Assembly: GCA_965279005.1 (NCBI GenBank)
Contig: CBDIHK010000029.1
Location: forward strand, 372,001-436,000
Source: Planctobacterium sp965279005
Lineage (GTDB): Bacteria; Pseudomonadota; Gammaproteobacteria; Enterobacterales; Alteromonadaceae
Direction: 5' to 3'
Length of the DNA: 64,000 nucleotides
Shown: one piece after another, positions 16,538 through 26,337 of the stretch
Layout of the letters: each line of letters opens with the position of its first letter
How positions within the stretch are numbered: the stretch's first letter is position 1
The notes under the pieces: generated by a model
The model's database searches: none
What the model saw: the letters and a program-made list of their open reading frames with translations, nothing else
What the model was told of the DNA's origin: nothing
Translations under genes and position numbers: made by a program

Positions 16538-17331
16538 ATTACAGTTATGCAGAACGGGTTTGGTACCAAACCGCATTGTTAATGCTGGCGTTAATCCCAC
16601 TGACATTTGTTGCCAGCCATTTCGATACAAGGATACTCAACGGGATACCGATATGGGTCAAACCCCAGAAATTCCATGTATCCATTGCTGTACATTTGCT
16701 TACTTTTGCAATATTACTCAGATTTTTACCTGAAAAAACCAGGACAGCTTTATGGCTGAGCCTGGTTGCCGGTATCTCTGCCTTGGCCACCATAATTGAA
16801 ATTTTCTTAATAGACTACCAAGCAGCACGCGGTGTGCACTCCCACTTTAATTTCTCGTCTGATTTTGATTCCTTAATCTATGCGGGGATGGGTGTCGCAG
16901 CCTTGTTGCTTTCAGCCCCAGCCTTAATACTTGGGCTGTATTTTTTGCTTGCCCCCAGCTCTGAAAAACTCACCCCAGGCTTAAAACTTGGTGCAGGTCT
17001 TGGTCTGACATTTGGCTTTTTTTTGACATTAGGCTTTGCCGGATACCTTTCTTCACTTCCATCTGGGCATTGGGTTAATGCACCAACTACTGATGCTGGA
17101 GGGCTACCCATCGTCGGCTGGTCACGCGAAGGTGGTGACCTGCGGGTACCACACTTTTTTGCTACCCATATGATGCAGGTATTGCCGCTAGCAGGATTGC
17201 TCCTAGACAAACTCATGAAAGACAAGGAGGCAATTATAAAAATAGGAGTGGCAATTGCCAGCGTCCTTGGCGTTGGTATTACAGTCGGTACTTTTATGCA
17301 GGCCATGGCAGGAAAGCCGTTTATTGGATAA
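16534..17331 (+). CDS. hypothetical seven-helix membrane protein
   Basis: A 265-residue protein with about seven hydrophobic helices and short conserved-looking loops (IPIWVKPQKFHVSIAVH, GHWVNAPTT, LRVPHFFATHMMQVLP). The His pairs in PQKFHVS and FFATHMMQ could bind a metal or haem, but that is a guess. I do not recognise a named family. The 4-bp overlap with the ABA4-like gene indicates a joint function. Confidence 0.75.
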   Translation: MNYSYAERVWYQTALLMLALIPLTFVASHFDTRILNGIPIWVKPQKFHVSIAVHLLTFAILLRFLPEKTRTALWLSLVAGISALATIIEIFLIDYQAARGVHSHFNFSSDFDSLIYAGMGVAALLLSAPALILGLYFLLAPSSEKLTPGLKLGAGLGLTFGFFLTLGFAGYLSSLPSGHWVNAPTTDAGGLPIVGWSREGGDLRVPHFFATHMMQVLPLAGLLLDKLMKDKEAIIKIGVAIASVLGVGITVGTFMQAMAGKPFIG

Positions 17332-17337
17332 ACGGCT
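17315..17337 (+). terminator. hairpin at end of ABA4-like operon
   Basis: A perfect 9-bp stem (AGCCGTTTA, loop TTGGA, TAAACGGCT) followed by GTTTT. The stem includes the stop codon of the preceding gene, a compact arrangement. Confidence 0.75.
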
Positions 17338-17366
17338 GTTTTCGTTAGTTCGAGGCAAAGCTTAAG

Positions 17367-18737
17367 TTATTTGTTGAGGTACGCCACAACCTCGTCCAGC
17401 AAGGTATCGACAATGTCCAGCAGCTCACTGAGCTGCTTTTCACCGGCAAAGTAACTCTGCAATAAAGTGATGGTGTCGGCGTCGAGGAGTTCATTGAGGT
17501 AGGCAGTGGTATGCTGCACCCCGGCAACACTTAGGAATTCCAAGAACGCGGTCAGGTCCTCAATACCAATGTTACCGCTCGCATTAGGGGTATGTTGGTA
17601 GATAGCATTAATGTCGTTGTAGGTGTGGGCGACTGCTTTGTCCAGCCAGCGAAAATAATACAAATCTTTCGCTTCTTTGTGGGCAGAATTACAGATCTTG
17701 CGACCATCAGCGACCATGCTCACAACCCCACTAAAGGTGGTCTTGTTTTCATTTTGCGCAAACGCATAGTCATGGCCGTTGGTATTGTAGATTGCCCACT
17801 CGGCAATTTTATCCACCAAGGCGTTGTCCGGCAAACCACTGCAATTGGAACCACTAGGACAAGTGCCATCATCATTGGCATTGCAATTAGTGATGGTAGG
17901 CTGATCTACATACAGCTTACCCAGGTTCATCAACAAGTCGGTTTCCCAGGCATGGGGCACGATGTCTAAATTGTTTTTATATGCTTTGTAATCATCCAAC
18001 GTGGCCTGCACATAGTTGTTGAAATCCTGGGTGCCAGGTGTGGGACCGGCAAACGGATACGCACTTACCACAGCATTAGTATTTTGGGTGGACAACAAAG
18101 TATCCTTAAATACTATGGCATAAGCTGGCGCCAATGCGCCGCCTAAGCTATGCCCGGTAAATACTACCCGGCTTTGTTTGCCGGATTGCGCGTCCACGGC
18201 AATGCTGTCTAACAAATACTGGTAGGCGGTTTTGCCGGCAGACTGCATATTGCCTAAAATAGAAATGCCGTTATAGGTACCCTGCGACATCGCGCCTTGT
18301 TCATCGCTCCCCATATTGCTACTGCCGCCGATACTGTCTTGTGGAATGTAATAAGGCACCACGGTACCAACATCAAAATCTTCCACAAACCAACCGTTGT
18401 AGGAAGAGGGGTTGGTACCTGCTGTCGCCACGATATAAAGCTTGTCATACTGGTTATCAGGATCTGGTCCCGACGCAATAAACAGCAAGTTTTGGGTAAG
18501 GTAACCACTGTTGGTCTGTTCTTGGGCATTCACGGTCTGGGGGCCCCAAGCCAGGTTTAATTGGTTGTTGCCGGTATAGCCTAATTGGTCGCTGACGGCA
18601 GGCACACCGCTACTGATTTGGGTGACCGCACGGCTTTGCAATTCAGCAGAACTATTGCCCTGGTGGGTGGCATTGACGTTGGACAGCCAAGCCATGGAAA
18701 AAACGAGTTGTTCAAATTTAGTGTAGGTATTGCTCAT
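17367..18737 (-). CDS. class 3 lipase-like alpha/beta hydrolase
   Basis: A 456-residue protein with the nucleophile elbow GHSLGGALAPAYA (Ser about residue 190) and the upstream LYIVATAGTNPSS strand-oxyanion region of the class 3 lipase family (PF01764). A candidate catalytic Asp lies in YKNNLDIVPHAW and a His in the later NTNGHDYAF. No signal peptide is visible, so it is either cytoplasmic or exported by another route. The C-terminal 80 residues are helical, with many Leu and Asp, and do not belong to the lipase core. It stands alone on the minus strand. Confidence 0.8.
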   Translation of the reverse strand: MSNTYTKFEQLVFSMAWLSNVNATHQGNSSAELQSRAVTQISSGVPAVSDQLGYTGNNQLNLAWGPQTVNAQEQTNSGYLTQNLLFIASGPDPDNQYDKLYIVATAGTNPSSYNGWFVEDFDVGTVVPYYIPQDSIGGSSNMGSDEQGAMSQGTYNGISILGNMQSAGKTAYQYLLDSIAVDAQSGKQSRVVFTGHSLGGALAPAYAIVFKDTLLSTQNTNAVVSAYPFAGPTPGTQDFNNYVQATLDDYKAYKNNLDIVPHAWETDLLMNLGKLYVDQPTITNCNANDDGTCPSGSNCSGLPDNALVDKIAEWAIYNTNGHDYAFAQNENKTTFSGVVSMVADGRKICNSAHKEAKDLYYFRWLDKAVAHTYNDINAIYQHTPNASGNIGIEDLTAFLEFLSVAGVQHTTAYLNELLDADTITLLQSYFAGEKQLSELLDIVDTLLDEVVAYLNK

Positions 18738-18892
18738 GATAGCCTCCTTGGAATTAGTGGTGAGCGGCTATCAAAATATGCTTTTAGAGTTGGGTATCCC
18801 ATTACACGGCATTACAGCATCCGGTAAGCGTTCCCAACCTACTGATGTTTGTAACTTCCAGGAGTCCAGCAGATCGGTGCGGTTATTCCTTG

Positions 18893-20587
18893 CTAAGTTT
18901 GGAATACATTCAAGCTGGTATGTAAGTCAATAAGGCTCTTGGCGATATCCTTGTTGGCTTGGGCGGTTTTGCGTGCGCCGCTAGCGGTGACTTCTGCAAT
19001 ATCACGAATGTTGAGCAAGTTTTTATTTATCTCGTCTGCCACCGCCGTTTGTTCTTCTGCGGCAGTCGCAATTTGGGTGTTTAGGTCTGAAATTTCCGCG
19101 ACTGAACTTGCGGCCTGCTCAAAAATTTGCGCTGTATCGGTTGCCTTGTCCAAACAATGCTGGGCGCTATCGCTACCTTTGTCCATGCTCTGTACCGCAT
19201 TATCAGCTTCTGATTGCAAACGCTCTACAAGTTGCTGGATGTCTACGGTCGAGGTTTGGGTGCGCTGTGCCAGCGACCTCACTTCATCGGCAACGACCGC
19301 AAAACCCCGGCCACTATCCCCAGCCCGGGCAGCTTCGATCGCGGCATTGAGTGCCAACAAATTGGTTTGCTCCGCAATCCCCTGGATATTTGCCATAACA
19401 CTGCCGATCTTATTGGTTTCACCGGCAAGCCCTTCAATGACCTTCGACGCAATGCGAATTTCTTCATTTAGCTGCTGGATAATAGTTTTAGTTTCTAACG
19501 CCCCCTCACGGCCTTCAAGGACACTGGCTTTGACTTTTTCAGTCACTTCAGCGGCGGTTACCGTACTCCTTGCCACTTCCTGGGTGGTGCTGTTCATTTC
19601 GGTCACGGCTGTCGCCACCAACTCGGTTTCTTCCCTTTGTTGTTCCACATTGCGCAGTGTTTCCTGCATCACACTTAACGCCGTTTCCGAGGATGTCCCC
19701 AAGTTATCCGCCTCCGAGCTAGTATTGCTGATCAGGCGCCTGAGCATGGATATAAACTCATTAAATGCCCTGGCGACATCGCCGGTCTCATCCTTGGCGC
19801 TTTCATCAAGGCAAACCCGCAAATCACCATCCCCTGTGGCTATCTCATACAGCCGTTGCTGCAGGTTGACCACGGGTTTGGTAATTGCCTTGGAAATCAC
19901 AAACGGCGCGGATACACCAAAAACTAGCGAAATAACAAACACGATGGCAATCCAAATGATCGCCTTCTGCTCATCATGCTCTGCCGTGCGTGCAGCTTCT
20001 AAGGTAAACTTCTGAACTCGTTGTAGCAATTTAACTAACTGCTCATCAATGTCTTTGTGTTGTTTTTCTACACTTGACGAGTTCCTAAATACAGCTTCAA
20101 ACTGGCCAGCTGCTGCTAGTCGCAATAGTTCCTGTAAATCCTGTTTAAGGGTATTACTGGCGTTCGCAATATCACGTAAGTCAGATAGCACAATCCGATA
20201 TTCAGCCTTTGCCTGCTCTGAATGCAACTTATTTATTCCCTCTTGGGTAAAGGTGATAACGCGTTTGAGTTGGGCATCAATGTCACTTTCCAACGAAACC
20301 AGCTGCTGGCTTGCTTGCTGGTAGTCAGCGGCAGCCTGGTTTTGACCCTGGCTAAGTAAACTCGCCTTAAACAAGGCTGTTTCCAACAACACAGCCTGCG
20401 TCAATTTTGCTGATGCCAATTCAGTAATGTAGTTTGTTAGCGGAATATCTTCTTCGGCAATATCCACCAGCTCTTGGCCAATCTTGGCCATTTGCCCCAG
20501 TGATACCAGCCCCATCAACAACATCAGTGCTAGTTGCCCAATACCCAGGACATAAATCTTTTGAGATATTTTCAGTTTTTGCAGCAT
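18893..20587 (-). CDS. methyl-accepting chemotaxis protein
   Basis: A 564-residue transmembrane chemoreceptor: TM1 about 10-30, a helical periplasmic bundle (about 31-205), TM2 about 207-230, HAMP (about 230-285) and the signalling domain with the hairpin tip NLLALNAAIEAARAGDSGRG in outline. The periplasmic part is a four-helix-bundle type rather than CACHE or PAS. It begins 16 bp after the stop of the BLUF gene on the same strand, so both are likely co-expressed. Confidence 0.92.
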   Translation of the reverse strand: MLQKLKISQKIYVLGIGQLALMLLMGLVSLGQMAKIGQELVDIAEEDIPLTNYITELASAKLTQAVLLETALFKASLLSQGQNQAAADYQQASQQLVSLESDIDAQLKRVITFTQEGINKLHSEQAKAEYRIVLSDLRDIANASNTLKQDLQELLRLAAAGQFEAVFRNSSSVEKQHKDIDEQLVKLLQRVQKFTLEAARTAEHDEQKAIIWIAIVFVISLVFGVSAPFVISKAITKPVVNLQQRLYEIATGDGDLRVCLDESAKDETGDVARAFNEFISMLRRLISNTSSEADNLGTSSETALSVMQETLRNVEQQREETELVATAVTEMNSTTQEVARSTVTAAEVTEKVKASVLEGREGALETKTIIQQLNEEIRIASKVIEGLAGETNKIGSVMANIQGIAEQTNLLALNAAIEAARAGDSGRGFAVVADEVRSLAQRTQTSTVDIQQLVERLQSEADNAVQSMDKGSDSAQHCLDKATDTAQIFEQAASSVAEISDLNTQIATAAEEQTAVADEINKNLLNIRDIAEVTASGARKTAQANKDIAKSLIDLHTSLNVFQT

Positions 20588-20603
20588 TTCTCTTCTCTCT
20601 TGC

Positions 20604-21026
20604 TTATGCGTGCTTTTGCCTAAAATAGGACATCATTTCGATGGCGAAGCCGGGGTTGTCGCGAAGGAATTCAGTGTGATCTGGATGTTGCAGGAAGTTA
20701 GAAAAACCTTCTAAGTTCTCGGGAGGGGACTCATGCAAGTCACGAAACCCCATGGACCAATCGGGAAAGTTGCGCTCCAAGATGTTTTGTTTGCTGAGTT
20801 GGTTAACCCTGGAATGACGCTTGTCTTGTTTTATTCTCTGGTACAAAGGCTCGATAACTTCAGGTGCGCCTTCCAAGGTTTGCATAAAAGTGCCAAAGCC
20901 ATCATAGAGCAACAAGCCTGTTATGTGGTTGGCTGAGTTGAATCGCCGAGCCTGGGTAAGTAGGTTAACTAACGCTTCTCGGTCAAATCTTTCACTAGCC
21001 CGGCTAATATATATTAATTCAATCAT
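20604..21026 (-). CDS. BLUF-domain blue-light sensor
   Basis: A 140-residue stand-alone BLUF protein. The flavin-binding signature is intact: Tyr6 (IELIYIS), Asn32 (NHITGLLLY), Gln (FMQTLEG) and Trp (DWSMGF). BLUF proteins bind FAD and change hydrogen bonding on blue light; short forms act by protein-protein contact. AGGGGGG lies just ahead of ATG 21026. It sits directly upstream of a chemoreceptor gene (16-bp gap), suggesting a link of light sensing to motility. Confidence 0.93.
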   Translation of the reverse strand: MIELIYISRASERFDREALVNLLTQARRFNSANHITGLLLYDGFGTFMQTLEGAPEVIEPLYQRIKQDKRHSRVNQLSKQNILERNFPDWSMGFRDLHESPPENLEGFSNFLQHPDHTEFLRDNPGFAIEMMSYFRQKHA

Positions 21027-21297
21027 AGCCCCCCTCTTCAGGTAACAAACACATATCGTGGGATGATTGATTGTGGTTATAACTGCACCTGGAAATGCGA
21101 AGTAATGCCGAAACAGTACTCATTCCTATCGGGGCAGTTGTAAAACTGTAGCTCACTTTGATGCTTAATGCGCCAGCTCATTTACAAAAATAGACTAAAG
21201 TCTATGCACAAAGGACACCTTGCGTTTTTTTTGTATTAATCGGTCTAAAAGCGGGTATTGGATTGTCCTGAAAACTTTAGAGTGTGTTGAATTGCGC

Positions 21298-21931
21298 TTA
21301 ATTTCGCAACCCTATAAGCCTCAGCCAGTCATCTACATGGGTAATATTGCTGCCGCTCAATCGCAACAACTCGTCCAGCATCTTTAACGTCAGCCCCCAC
21401 ACCCTTGCCCCCTGGTAGTGATAACAAGGCAGCCTCAGGTTTACCAAGCGACGGCGCCAGCGCATAGTTTTGCGATTGCCTGGCTGCGCCAAAAATGCCA
21501 ATGGGATGCTGATGATTTCTTTAGCTTCATGGCTGAGGGTGAATTTTGCTTGAGGTTCAACGGCAAAAACATAAGGCGTAACCACCATGGGTTTGGCAGC
21601 TTCATGGGCGCGGGTTAGGACATCCGACAACCTACCCAAATAACGCCCGCTGGTTTCCAGATCTAGCCCAACCTCTTCCTTGGTTTCTCGCACTGCTGTC
21701 TGGAAACTGTTTTGATCGGGCAGCGTCTTTACGGCCGCCGGGCAAACACATATCGCCGGACCAAGGGTCACCTTTTTTTATTGGACGGCGCATTAATACG
21801 ATGCTTGGTTCATGTTCACCAGTTAGAAGCACAGCAACTGCCGCCCGAACCATCCATTGCCTACCCAGTATTTTACGGGGACGGTGTTTCTTTAGTTTGG
21901 ATTCTATTGAACTTATATTCTTGCGCTTCAT
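21298..21931 (-). pseudogene. NUDIX hydrolase (NudL/CoA pyrophosphatase-like), frameshifted
   Basis: Two overlapping frames make up one NUDIX protein. The upstream frame (21931 to about 21725) ends in KKGDPWSGDMCLPGGR, typical of coenzyme A pyrophosphatases; the downstream frame carries the rest of the Nudix box, AVRETKEEVGLDLE, and a normal C-terminus. One surplus base near 21720-21740 (the run GCTGCCC is a likely place) separates them. Without it the protein would be about 210 residues, normal for the family. The break falls inside the Nudix box, so as read no active enzyme is made. Confidence 0.85.
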
Positions 21932-21966
21932 AATCTACAGTCAAATACCAGCTTCCCCGGGCTCCA

Positions 21967-22851
21967 CTAATTCCCCTTTTTTCCTTTGGCTTGGAGCTGC
22001 AATAAAAGCTGCGCAAACCGGCTCCAGTATATCTTGGTATCATTTATTTCATTACCGCTAGTAAAGAAAAAGTAATTGTGATCATCGGTAACATAGAATC
22101 CCCACTTCCAAGCTCCAAGGGTAGCGTTGATTTTGCTTCCCAAACTTTGTGGAGCGGACCATTTGCCATTGCTTTGCTTGAAGTAAATGGCAATGTCAGG
22201 CGCAGCCGCAGCCCCTTGCAGCGCTGCCCGTGTTATCAGATAGCTGCCATCCCGGGCAATAAAAAAGTCCCTGGGAAAATCACTTTTTTCAGCCAAGTTT
22301 ATGGCCTCACCAATAGCTTTGCTGTTGCCCTTTTCCAGCACAAAAAAATCGCGCAACGAGGCCTCCCCCGCTACCGGTGAAGAATAGTAATAATTGCCTG
22401 AATTGAGTTGGGAAAAATAATGCCTTTCCTTGGCGCTGTTGTAACGCTTCTTGGGGTTGCCCCAACCTTGCTTGTTTTTTGTCAAAAACCAAACATCCTT
22501 ATCATTTTTACCTTCAATAAATAGGGTCTGGCCATCAATGGAAAGTGCCGGGGAATTAAACCCTTTCACCGCAGTAACAGGGGGTTGCCATTGGCCATCG
22601 CTATACACCAGCTTCTGGATACTGGAGTCAGAATCTAATTGGTAACCATTGACTAGGCTATAGTAGATTTCGGTGTAATCATTTTTGAAAGCGAGCCTTT
22701 CGGTTGCGACAAAACCATCAGGAGTAGGAAGTTTAAATACTTGAGGAACCCCCGACGGTGGCTGAACCGATAGTTTATATAGTGGATTGGCATCACAACT
22801 CCACGCTGCCAAAAGTAAACAGCAATAAATAACCTGCTTGAATCCCTGCAT
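21967..22851 (-). CDS. secreted PD40 (WD40-like) propeller protein
   Basis: A 294-residue protein with signal peptide (CLLLAAWSCDANP; a Cys in the right area could be a lipobox). Repeated blades of the form ...LSIDGQTLFIEG..DVWFLTK and FIARDGSYLITR..DIAIYFK follow, as in PD40/TolB-like propellers. It resembles the two PD40 proteins at 42-44 kb in blade order (a PPSGVPQVF opening against their PPG-PVFAPG) but is more divergent. Function unknown; possibly a periplasmic binding or scaffold protein. Confidence 0.75.
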   Translation of the reverse strand: MQGFKQVIYCCLLLAAWSCDANPLYKLSVQPPSGVPQVFKLPTPDGFVATERLAFKNDYTEIYYSLVNGYQLDSDSSIQKLVYSDGQWQPPVTAVKGFNSPALSIDGQTLFIEGKNDKDVWFLTKNKQGWGNPKKRYNSAKERHYFSQLNSGNYYYSSPVAGEASLRDFFVLEKGNSKAIGEAINLAEKSDFPRDFFIARDGSYLITRAALQGAAAAPDIAIYFKQSNGKWSAPQSLGSKINATLGAWKWGFYVTDDHNYFFFTSGNEINDTKIYWSRFAQLLLQLQAKGKKGN

Positions 22852-22923
22852 GGGTTTCCCCTAATGAGACTGGTTGGCTAGCAGTATAATCGCCATTTTC
22901 AGCTACAGGGAAAAATAATCGGC

Positions 22924-23712
22924 TTAGCCGCCCGTTTCAGTGCTTTTAATATGCTTGAGAATGGCCTTAAATTCGGGCTCGTCCCGCAACGACCAATATA
23001 CAGGGTGGAAATGGTAGTTAAATGGCCAACCCGCCCTAAAACCATAACCATAGGCTTGTTTAAGCAGGCGCACTACGTCTGCTTTTTTTTGTGGGTCAGC
23101 AGCCCATATTGAAGCCAACATCCAAGATTGGGCGCCATTTAGTGCATTTTCTTCGACATCGAAAAACGCCTCGGCTGTAAAGCCTTGGTAATGGGCGGCT
23201 ATTTTTTCGGCGATACTATCCCTACCCGTAGCACGCAATATGTGGATATAAGCAATAACCGTATGCAGCGGCACACCTAACCTCAAGTTCAGCGGTTCAA
23301 CAGGTTTTTCTGGCAAATCCTGGATATTAGGATAGAGCGCGACAATCAGGCTCTGTGCTTCAGACAAACGCCCTTGATACATCAATCCACCTAATAAAGA
23401 GTGGCGAAACCAGCTATTTTTACGGCCACTGAATACAAGCTCAGTTTGTTTTTGTGCCGACAAAGCGAGGGCTAGTGCCTGATCATATTGCTGATTAAGG
23501 TACATGGCCTGATACAGGGTCAACACCCCATCACCAAATGCTGGATCGGCATCAACTAAGGGTTGTATTTCCTTGATGGCGGCCAAAACATCGCCTGAAT
23601 CAATTAGGGATTGGGCAGTGTTGTAGGCGGATAACTGGGTATTTCCGATTGGTTCGCTAGCTACATTTGCAGCAAAGCTAAGTAATAACAAAAAAATGCA
23701 GTGAGTCTTCAT
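22924..23712 (-). CDS. secreted TPR-like protein
   Basis: I take ATG 23712 (MKTHCIFLLLLSFAANVASE), which gives a clear signal peptide; an upstream start would put 13 polar residues before it. The remaining part of about 240 residues is helical with TPR-like pairs (NTAQSLIDSGDVLAAIKEIQPL; LYQAMYLNQQYDQALALAL; GGLMYQGRLSEAQSLIV). It ends with an aromatic segment (GYGFRAGWPFNYHFHPVYW) often found in C-terminal parts of CadC/propeller regulators of marine gammaproteobacteria. No enzyme motif. Monocistronic. Confidence 0.7.
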   Translation of the reverse strand: MKTHCIFLLLLSFAANVASEPIGNTQLSAYNTAQSLIDSGDVLAAIKEIQPLVDADPAFGDGVLTLYQAMYLNQQYDQALALALSAQKQTELVFSGRKNSWFRHSLLGGLMYQGRLSEAQSLIVALYPNIQDLPEKPVEPLNLRLGVPLHTVIAYIHILRATGRDSIAEKIAAHYQGFTAEAFFDVEENALNGAQSWMLASIWAADPQKKADVVRLLKQAYGYGFRAGWPFNYHFHPVYWSLRDEPEFKAILKHIKSTETGG

Positions 23713-23942
23713 AGTAGTTAATTCCCATTGGCATGATGAACAACAGCCCAAAGTAATAATGGTTCATAGCTACTCAATGTAGTGCTGGCTTCACCTCTCT
23801 TTTTCTACCGTTAAACGCATTTATACCGACATCGAGGTCTTTTTTACTTCAATAAACCCGTGTCTAGCCTCAGAATCCTGGTTCCGATCATTGCCCAGCC
23901 TGTGATAATTTTGCGTAACTCATGTTTGATACCAGGGATTAG

Positions 23943-25010
23943 ATGGGACTTCACGAATTAATGCTTGCAGCCACAGCTACGGCATGTTTTTTATTCGTCT
24001 TTGCAATTCTTTCCTTGCCGGGAGTAAAAAAGCCGGGCACTTGGATTCTGTTAGCTTATGTAGCCATCATAGGATTATTGCAGTCACTCGACATTGCCAG
24101 TAATAAAGATGCCCCTACTCACGCCTATATCGGTGCATTTGGTCTTCTGCTCGGGCCTTTGTTCTATGCCTACATCCTGAAAAACACCCATCATAAAGAT
24201 CTTTCCTTACCCTGGTTTTTCTTGTTGTCTACTCCGGCTATTTTGGTGCTTACTGATATTGTCGCATTCCAGCTTGGCCTTCAATCAAACCGGTTGATTG
24301 AGCACAAGCTCTCGCTTAATGCAATTGGCCCCGTTGAACTAGCTTTTGTTGTGGTTTCTGTGTGGAAAATCTATGAAACAAAAGCCATTGTCAAACAATC
24401 CGATACACCAGACAGGTTGTTGCAATTGAGCTGGCTAAACTGGTTTTGCATCCTCAATACTATAGTTTTGTCGGTAGATATCATTCTCCCCCTGGCATTG
24501 GACTGGTTCGCTATTGACCAAGTACGTCCCCGCACCTTTATCAATTCAGCCTTAATGCTATTTCTGCTCGCTGTCGCCTTCAAACTCATACGGCAACCCA
24601 GCGTAATCTATAAAGAGGCCGAAAAACTAGCAGCCAAAGTAAAATACAAAAATTCAGGCCTAAGTGAGGGGCTGTCCCAGTACTACAAAGACAAATTACA
24701 AAAGCTGGTTCAGGAAGAACAGGTATACCTCAATAGCGATCTCACTTTGCGAAACCTATCCGATATGCTTGGGCTAAACGCCCATAACCTGTCCCAATTG
24801 TTAAATGAAACCTTAGGCTGCACCTACCACGACTACATCAACCGGCTTCGGGTTGAGCACGCAAAGTCCCTGTTGATGCAGTCAAGTTTAAGTGCGCTTG
24901 ACGTCGGCTTTGAATCTGGTTTCAATACGAAAGTAGCATTTTACAATTCGTTCAAAAAATACCAAGGCTGCACACCAGGACAATGGAGAAAACAACAAAA
25001 CCCGGCGTGA
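23943..25010 (+). CDS. membrane-bound AraC family regulator
   Basis: A 355-residue protein: seven hydrophobic helices in the first 215 residues and an AraC HTH (HTH_18) in the last 100 (LTLRNLSDMLGLNAHNLSQLLNETLG; SALDVGFESGFNTKVAFYNSFKKYQGCTPGQW in outline). This 7TM-AraC design is common in Shewanella-like and flavobacterial genomes. It is convergent with the DUF418 gene; its target is not evident. Confidence 0.87.
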   Translation: MGLHELMLAATATACFLFVFAILSLPGVKKPGTWILLAYVAIIGLLQSLDIASNKDAPTHAYIGAFGLLLGPLFYAYILKNTHHKDLSLPWFFLLSTPAILVLTDIVAFQLGLQSNRLIEHKLSLNAIGPVELAFVVVSVWKIYETKAIVKQSDTPDRLLQLSWLNWFCILNTIVLSVDIILPLALDWFAIDQVRPRTFINSALMLFLLAVAFKLIRQPSVIYKEAEKLAAKVKYKNSGLSEGLSQYYKDKLQKLVQEEQVYLNSDLTLRNLSDMLGLNAHNLSQLLNETLGCTYHDYINRLRVEHAKSLLMQSSLSALDVGFESGFNTKVAFYNSFKKYQGCTPGQWRKQQNPA

Positions 25011-25020
25011 TTTGCGATGC

Positions 25021-26211
25021 TCATGCTCGCGCCTTTGTTCCCTCCCCTGACCATCGCCGCCATAGGTATTCTATGGGTCCCATTTGGTGATATTTGAGCC
25101 ACCAGTTAGTAGCAGCAACCTGGACACACCAGACAGCGGCAATAACTAGCAATGATTGCAGCGCTGAAGTCTTGGCAAATTGGCTAAAGCCGTAAAACCA
25201 CGCCGTACACAAAACGCTCTGCAGCAGATAATTGCTAAGAGCTGCTTTACCAATATTCTGCAAACTCTCTTGCACACCGGCAAACAATTTACGCTTACTA
25301 ATAATGGCTAACAGGGAAACATAGCCACATGCTACCAATAAAGAACCCCAATAATTCCAAAGTGCATTTTTGAAGAAGTAGTTTGGGAAAACCCAGCCTT
25401 CCAGCAAATTTTGAACAAGGCCATAAATAGACAGGCAAAAGCCAAAGGCCAATGTAAATAGCGCTATCCAAGCATATTGTTGAAGCGAAAATTTCCCGGT
25501 AAAAAAGCCTGCTCGATAGAGCCCCAGGCCAACTAGCATTAAACCGGTCACACGGTAAATACCCCAAGCCAGAAAGGAGCTAAAATGAAAATGCGTTGCC
25601 AGCTCAAACCTCATGGCCCATTGTTCAAGCCAATTGCCTTGGAACGACATAATTTCGACCTGGTTTACTAATATAGAATGGGAAAAAGCCGTACCGATAA
25701 TTTGATTTAGGGTGCCTTGAGGCAATGCAACTAGTGTTTGAAAGCTACCAAAACTCTTGATGCTGCCCAAAAGCAATATTAAAAGACCAACGCTAATAGG
25801 CACAGGCCAGTTAAACCTTAGGAACAACAAAGGCACCAAACCACACAATGCATAGAAGGTTAAGATATCACCATGCCAGATAATGTAGGCGTGAAAAAGC
25901 CCTATCAGCAAAAGGATGAACAAGCGGCGACAATACCGAAACCAAGGATTGATACCTCGAAGTATTAGCTTGTCACAGATCAGCGCCGTACTAGCGCCAA
26001 ACAGCATTGAAAATATAGCCATGAATTTTTGGTCAGCCACAAGGTACTGGAAGCACCACCAGGTAAGGCTGCTATCTGACTGCTGTTCAATTGCTTGAGG
26101 GTTAAAATAAACGGCATAGGGTTCTGAAAATAGCCGGATATTCATTAGCAATATCCCTAATACTGCTGCCCCCCTGATTAAATCCAATAATTCAATTCTA
26201 GCCCCAGGCAT
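25021..26211 (-). CDS. DUF418 / YeiB-like membrane protein
   Basis: A 396-residue protein with about ten hydrophobic helices. The opening RIELLDLIRGAAVLGILLMNI and the later FMAIFSMLFGAS, with C-terminal GPIEYLWRRW, are signatures of the YeiB/DUF418 family, thought to be carboxylate or acyl-group related membrane proteins but without a proven reaction. Length is normal. Confidence 0.9.
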   Translation of the reverse strand: MPGARIELLDLIRGAAVLGILLMNIRLFSEPYAVYFNPQAIEQQSDSSLTWWCFQYLVADQKFMAIFSMLFGASTALICDKLILRGINPWFRYCRRLFILLLIGLFHAYIIWHGDILTFYALCGLVPLLFLRFNWPVPISVGLLILLLGSIKSFGSFQTLVALPQGTLNQIIGTAFSHSILVNQVEIMSFQGNWLEQWAMRFELATHFHFSSFLAWGIYRVTGLMLVGLGLYRAGFFTGKFSLQQYAWIALFTLAFGFCLSIYGLVQNLLEGWVFPNYFFKNALWNYWGSLLVACGYVSLLAIISKRKLFAGVQESLQNIGKAALSNYLLQSVLCTAWFYGFSQFAKTSALQSLLVIAAVWCVQVAATNWWLKYHQMGPIEYLWRRWSGEGTKARA

Positions 26212-26337
26212 GCCTTAACCTCACACTGCAACAACGCCAAAAGTAGGTCAGAGGCTAGCGATAACTGGGCGTAAAAAGGTAAACCTGTTCGGACTTTACT
26301 TACTAAATCCAACTCTAGCGTGTTGGAACCACTTTTT

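Noticed and set aside
18939..20015. 358-codon plus-strand frame
   Set aside because: Antisense to the chemoreceptor gene; its Ser/Ala/Leu-rich product is the usual mirror of a coiled-coil coding strand.
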